Source: Methanosarcina sp. (lineage in GTDB: Archaea > Halobacteriota > Methanosarcinia > Methanosarcinales > Methanosarcinaceae). From it: DNA of 7,037 nt. The first letter of the stretch is position 1. Each line of letters starts with the position of its first letter. The notes beneath the pieces were generated by a model. The model had not been told where the DNA came from and made no database searches. It worked only from the letters and a program-made list of their open reading frames with translations. The translations under genes were made by a program, and so were the position numbers. Location: the NCBI GenBank assembly GCA_013330315.1, contig DUIO01000070.1, positions 3,995 through 11,031 on the forward strand, in the 5' to 3' direction. Positions 5,890-7,037 of this stretch are shown one piece after another.

Positions 5890-5906
5890 TTTTTATGGTC
5901 AGTAAG

Positions 5907-5934
5907 AAGTCTGCTCAGTTCAGACTTTTCTGAG
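5907..5934 (-). promoter_or_regulatory. Two mutually exclusive hairpins in the methyltransferase leader
   Basis: AAGTCTG (5907-5913) and CAGACTT (5921-5927) form a perfect 7-bp inverted repeat with a 7-nt loop. CTCAG (5914-5918) can instead pair with CTGAG (5930-5934), enclosing one arm of the first hairpin. Both lie in the predicted leader of the leftward mRNA, about 20-45 nt before the start. This could be a structural switch or simply a palindromic operator; no known riboswitch was recognised. Confidence 0.3.
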
Positions 5935-6015
5935 AGAATTTTTTCCTTTACGCTATTTGAAGACTTATATGCGTTATAGTTTGTTTATGGAAAGTCCTCT
6001 TGACCTTTTGTTTTT

Positions 6016-6025
6016 CTATATAATA
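6016..6025 (-). promoter_or_regulatory. Possible TATA box for the methyltransferase gene
   Basis: The - strand reads TATTATATAG here, a fair TATA element, which would start transcription near 5990-6000 and leave a leader of about 100 nt. A weaker candidate, CATATAAG, lies at 5964-5971. Confidence 0.3.
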
Positions 6026-6087
6026 CTCGGTCACAATCTTAATCAAATTATTGCCCTCATTAGCCATCAGGCTTTCTGCCAGACAGG

Positions 6088-6109
6088 TAGCAGTTTTTTA
6101 TTCCTGCTA
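6088..6109. repeat. Inverted repeat TAGCAG/CTGCTA
   Basis: TAGCAG (6088-6093) and CTGCTA (6104-6109) form a perfect 6-bp inverted repeat around a T-rich 10-nt spacer in the divergent intergenic region. Its role is unknown; it may be a regulator site for either flanking gene. Confidence 0.3.
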
Positions 6110-6117
6110 TAATGCAA

Positions 6118-6151
6118 AACTTTAATCAAAAACGCGGAACTTTAATCAAAA
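6118..6151. repeat. Direct repeat AACTTTAATCAAAA, 20-bp spacing
   Basis: The 14-bp sequence AACTTTAATCAAAA occurs at 6118-6131 and again at 6138-6151, exactly 20 bp apart (about two helical turns). The core TTAATCAAA is also found at 6039-6047. The pair lies about 27 bp or more upstream of the TATA candidate of the hydrolase gene, a place suited to a regulator that binds on one face of the DNA. Confidence 0.45.
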
Positions 6152-6177
6152 TATGAAAGTAGAATATCTTATAAAGT

Positions 6178-6187
6178 ATTATAAATA
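6178..6187 (+). promoter_or_regulatory. TATA box of the carbon-nitrogen hydrolase gene
   Basis: ATTATAAATA is a good archaeal TATA-like sequence; initiation would fall near 6205-6210, giving a leader of about 30 nt. CTTATAAAG at 6168-6176 is an alternative. Confidence 0.4.
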
Positions 6188-6240
6188 AGGTTATGAAGTA
6201 TCTGAATAAGACCTGTATTCTATGAAAAGAAGGAATGAAA

Positions 6241-7037
6241 ATGACAAGCATTAAAGTCGCCTGTGTCCAGATGAATATTTCACTTTGCTCGAAACTTGAA
6301 AACCTTGAGCGTGCCCTTCTCCTGGCAGAAGAGGCTGTTTCGAAAGAAGCAGAACTGCTTGTCTTCCCGGAAGTTTTCTCAACAGGCTTTTGTTATGACC
6401 ATATAGAGGCAGTTGCTGAGGCTGTTTCGGGTCCTACACTCGAAGCTCTCAGAGCCTTTTCCAGAGAGCATAACTGCATCCTTGCAGGTTCAATAATAGA
6501 AAAGAGAAAAAGGGAGGATAGGGGCGCGATAAATTCTGAAAAAAAAGTCCCTTTCCAGTATAATCTCGGTTTCTGTATAGAATCAGGAAAACTGGCCGGT
6601 GTCCACCGGAAAGTCCAGCTTTATGGCCCGGAAAAAGAATATTTCGCATCCGGAGACCGCATAGCGCCTATAGAGGTGCAAAAATACGGGCTCTCAATAG
6701 GATTGATAGTTTGCAATGAACTCAGGTATCCGGAAGTTGCTCGAAAACTCGCCCTTGAAGGCGCAGATCTGCTGGTCTCGGCTGCCGAAATTCCGGACTT
6801 TTATATGTATCCCTGGCGTATTATGTCAATTTCTCGAGCGATTGAAAATCAATTGCCTCATATTGCCTGCAACAGAGTGGGAAAAGACATGTATTCAACT
6901 TATCCCGGCGGCTCTTTTATTGCCGACGGCTGGGGCCGAATTCTGGCAGAAGCGGGAACGAAAGAATGTGTTATTCTTGGAGAAATCAATCTGGAAGAGG
7001 CAAAAGAAATCAGACAAACCGGCTCTATTCTTGAAGA
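6241..7037 (+). CDS. Carbon-nitrogen hydrolase, nitrilase superfamily (3' partial)
   Basis: A cytoplasmic thiol amidase-type enzyme that would hydrolyse a non-peptide C-N bond, usually releasing ammonia; the substrate cannot be told. The visible 265 residues cover most of a family member (usually 260-280 or more), and the frame is open at the right edge. The N-terminal strand IKVACVQMNI (4-13) is typical. The catalytic set is intact: Glu44 in VFPEVF, Lys124 in HRKVQL and Cys158 in IVCNELRYPE; Glu131 in YGPEKEYF fits the fourth conserved acid. SRAIENQLPHIACNRVG and GGSFIADGWGRIL mark the C-terminal half. A charged Lys/Arg/Glu-rich stretch (88-102) looks like a surface insertion. The start at 6241 has AAGGA 6 nt upstream (6230-6234); the in-frame ATG at 6235 is too close to that element. 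The gene is divergent from the methyltransferase, 351 bp away. Confidence 0.92.
   Translation, partial: MTSIKVACVQMNISLCSKLENLERALLLAEEAVSKEAELLVFPEVFSTGFCYDHIEAVAEAVSGPTLEALRAFSREHNCILAGSIIEKRKREDRGAINSEKKVPFQYNLGFCIESGKLAGVHRKVQLYGPEKEYFASGDRIAPIEVQKYGLSIGLIVCNELRYPEVARKLALEGADLLVSAAEIPDFYMYPWRIMSISRAIENQLPHIACNRVGKDMYSTYPGGSFIADGWGRILAEAGTKECVILGEINLEEAKEIRQTGSILE

Overview
The window looks like a chromosomal segment of a methanogenic archaeon of the Methanosarcina group. The strongest pointer is the secreted protein at 3059-4345, which carries a module resembling the Methanosarcinaceae S-layer domain (DUF1608 type) with a signal peptide and a C-terminal membrane anchor. Archaeal TATA-like promoter elements, GGAGG-type ribosome binding sites and T-rich terminators, with long AT-rich intergenic spaces, agree with this. 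The assignment rests on recognition of families, not on a database search.

Region 1 (1-2933, + strand) is a tightly packed operon for an iron-complex/cobalamin-type ABC importer. The first gene is cut by the left edge. Its visible part begins with what looks like the C-terminal end of a radical SAM enzyme with a four-cysteine element, and continues without a break into a FepB/BtuF-like substrate-binding domain. It overlaps a FecCD-type permease gene, which overlaps a FecE/BtuD-type ATPase gene. Permease and ATPase are canonical; the fused enzyme/binding-protein partner is the unusual part, because the two halves would normally work on opposite sides of the membrane. The transported substrate cannot be read from the sequence.

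Region 2 (2934-4418, + strand) holds the single-module S-layer-like surface protein, followed by a hairpin and T-runs that should end transcription.

Region 3 (4419-5322) has no large gene. It has a promoter-like TATA element, a 5' leader hairpin and a good ribosome binding site leading to a possible 44-residue protein (4685-4819). Further on are a second, two-way readable TATA element and a perfect 8-bp inverted repeat that could mark a small RNA. A-rich and then T-rich tracts follow, which could end transcription arriving from either side.

Region 4 (5323-5889, - strand) is a small class I SAM-dependent methyltransferase. Its likely start is odd: a strong ribosome binding site points to an ATC codon where an ATG would be expected. 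Region 5 (5890-6240) is a divergent promoter region with hairpins and a spaced direct repeat. Region 6 (6241-7037, + strand, cut by the right edge) is a nitrilase-superfamily carbon-nitrogen hydrolase with its catalytic Glu-Lys-Cys set intact. No rRNA, tRNA, transposase or CRISPR array was seen.
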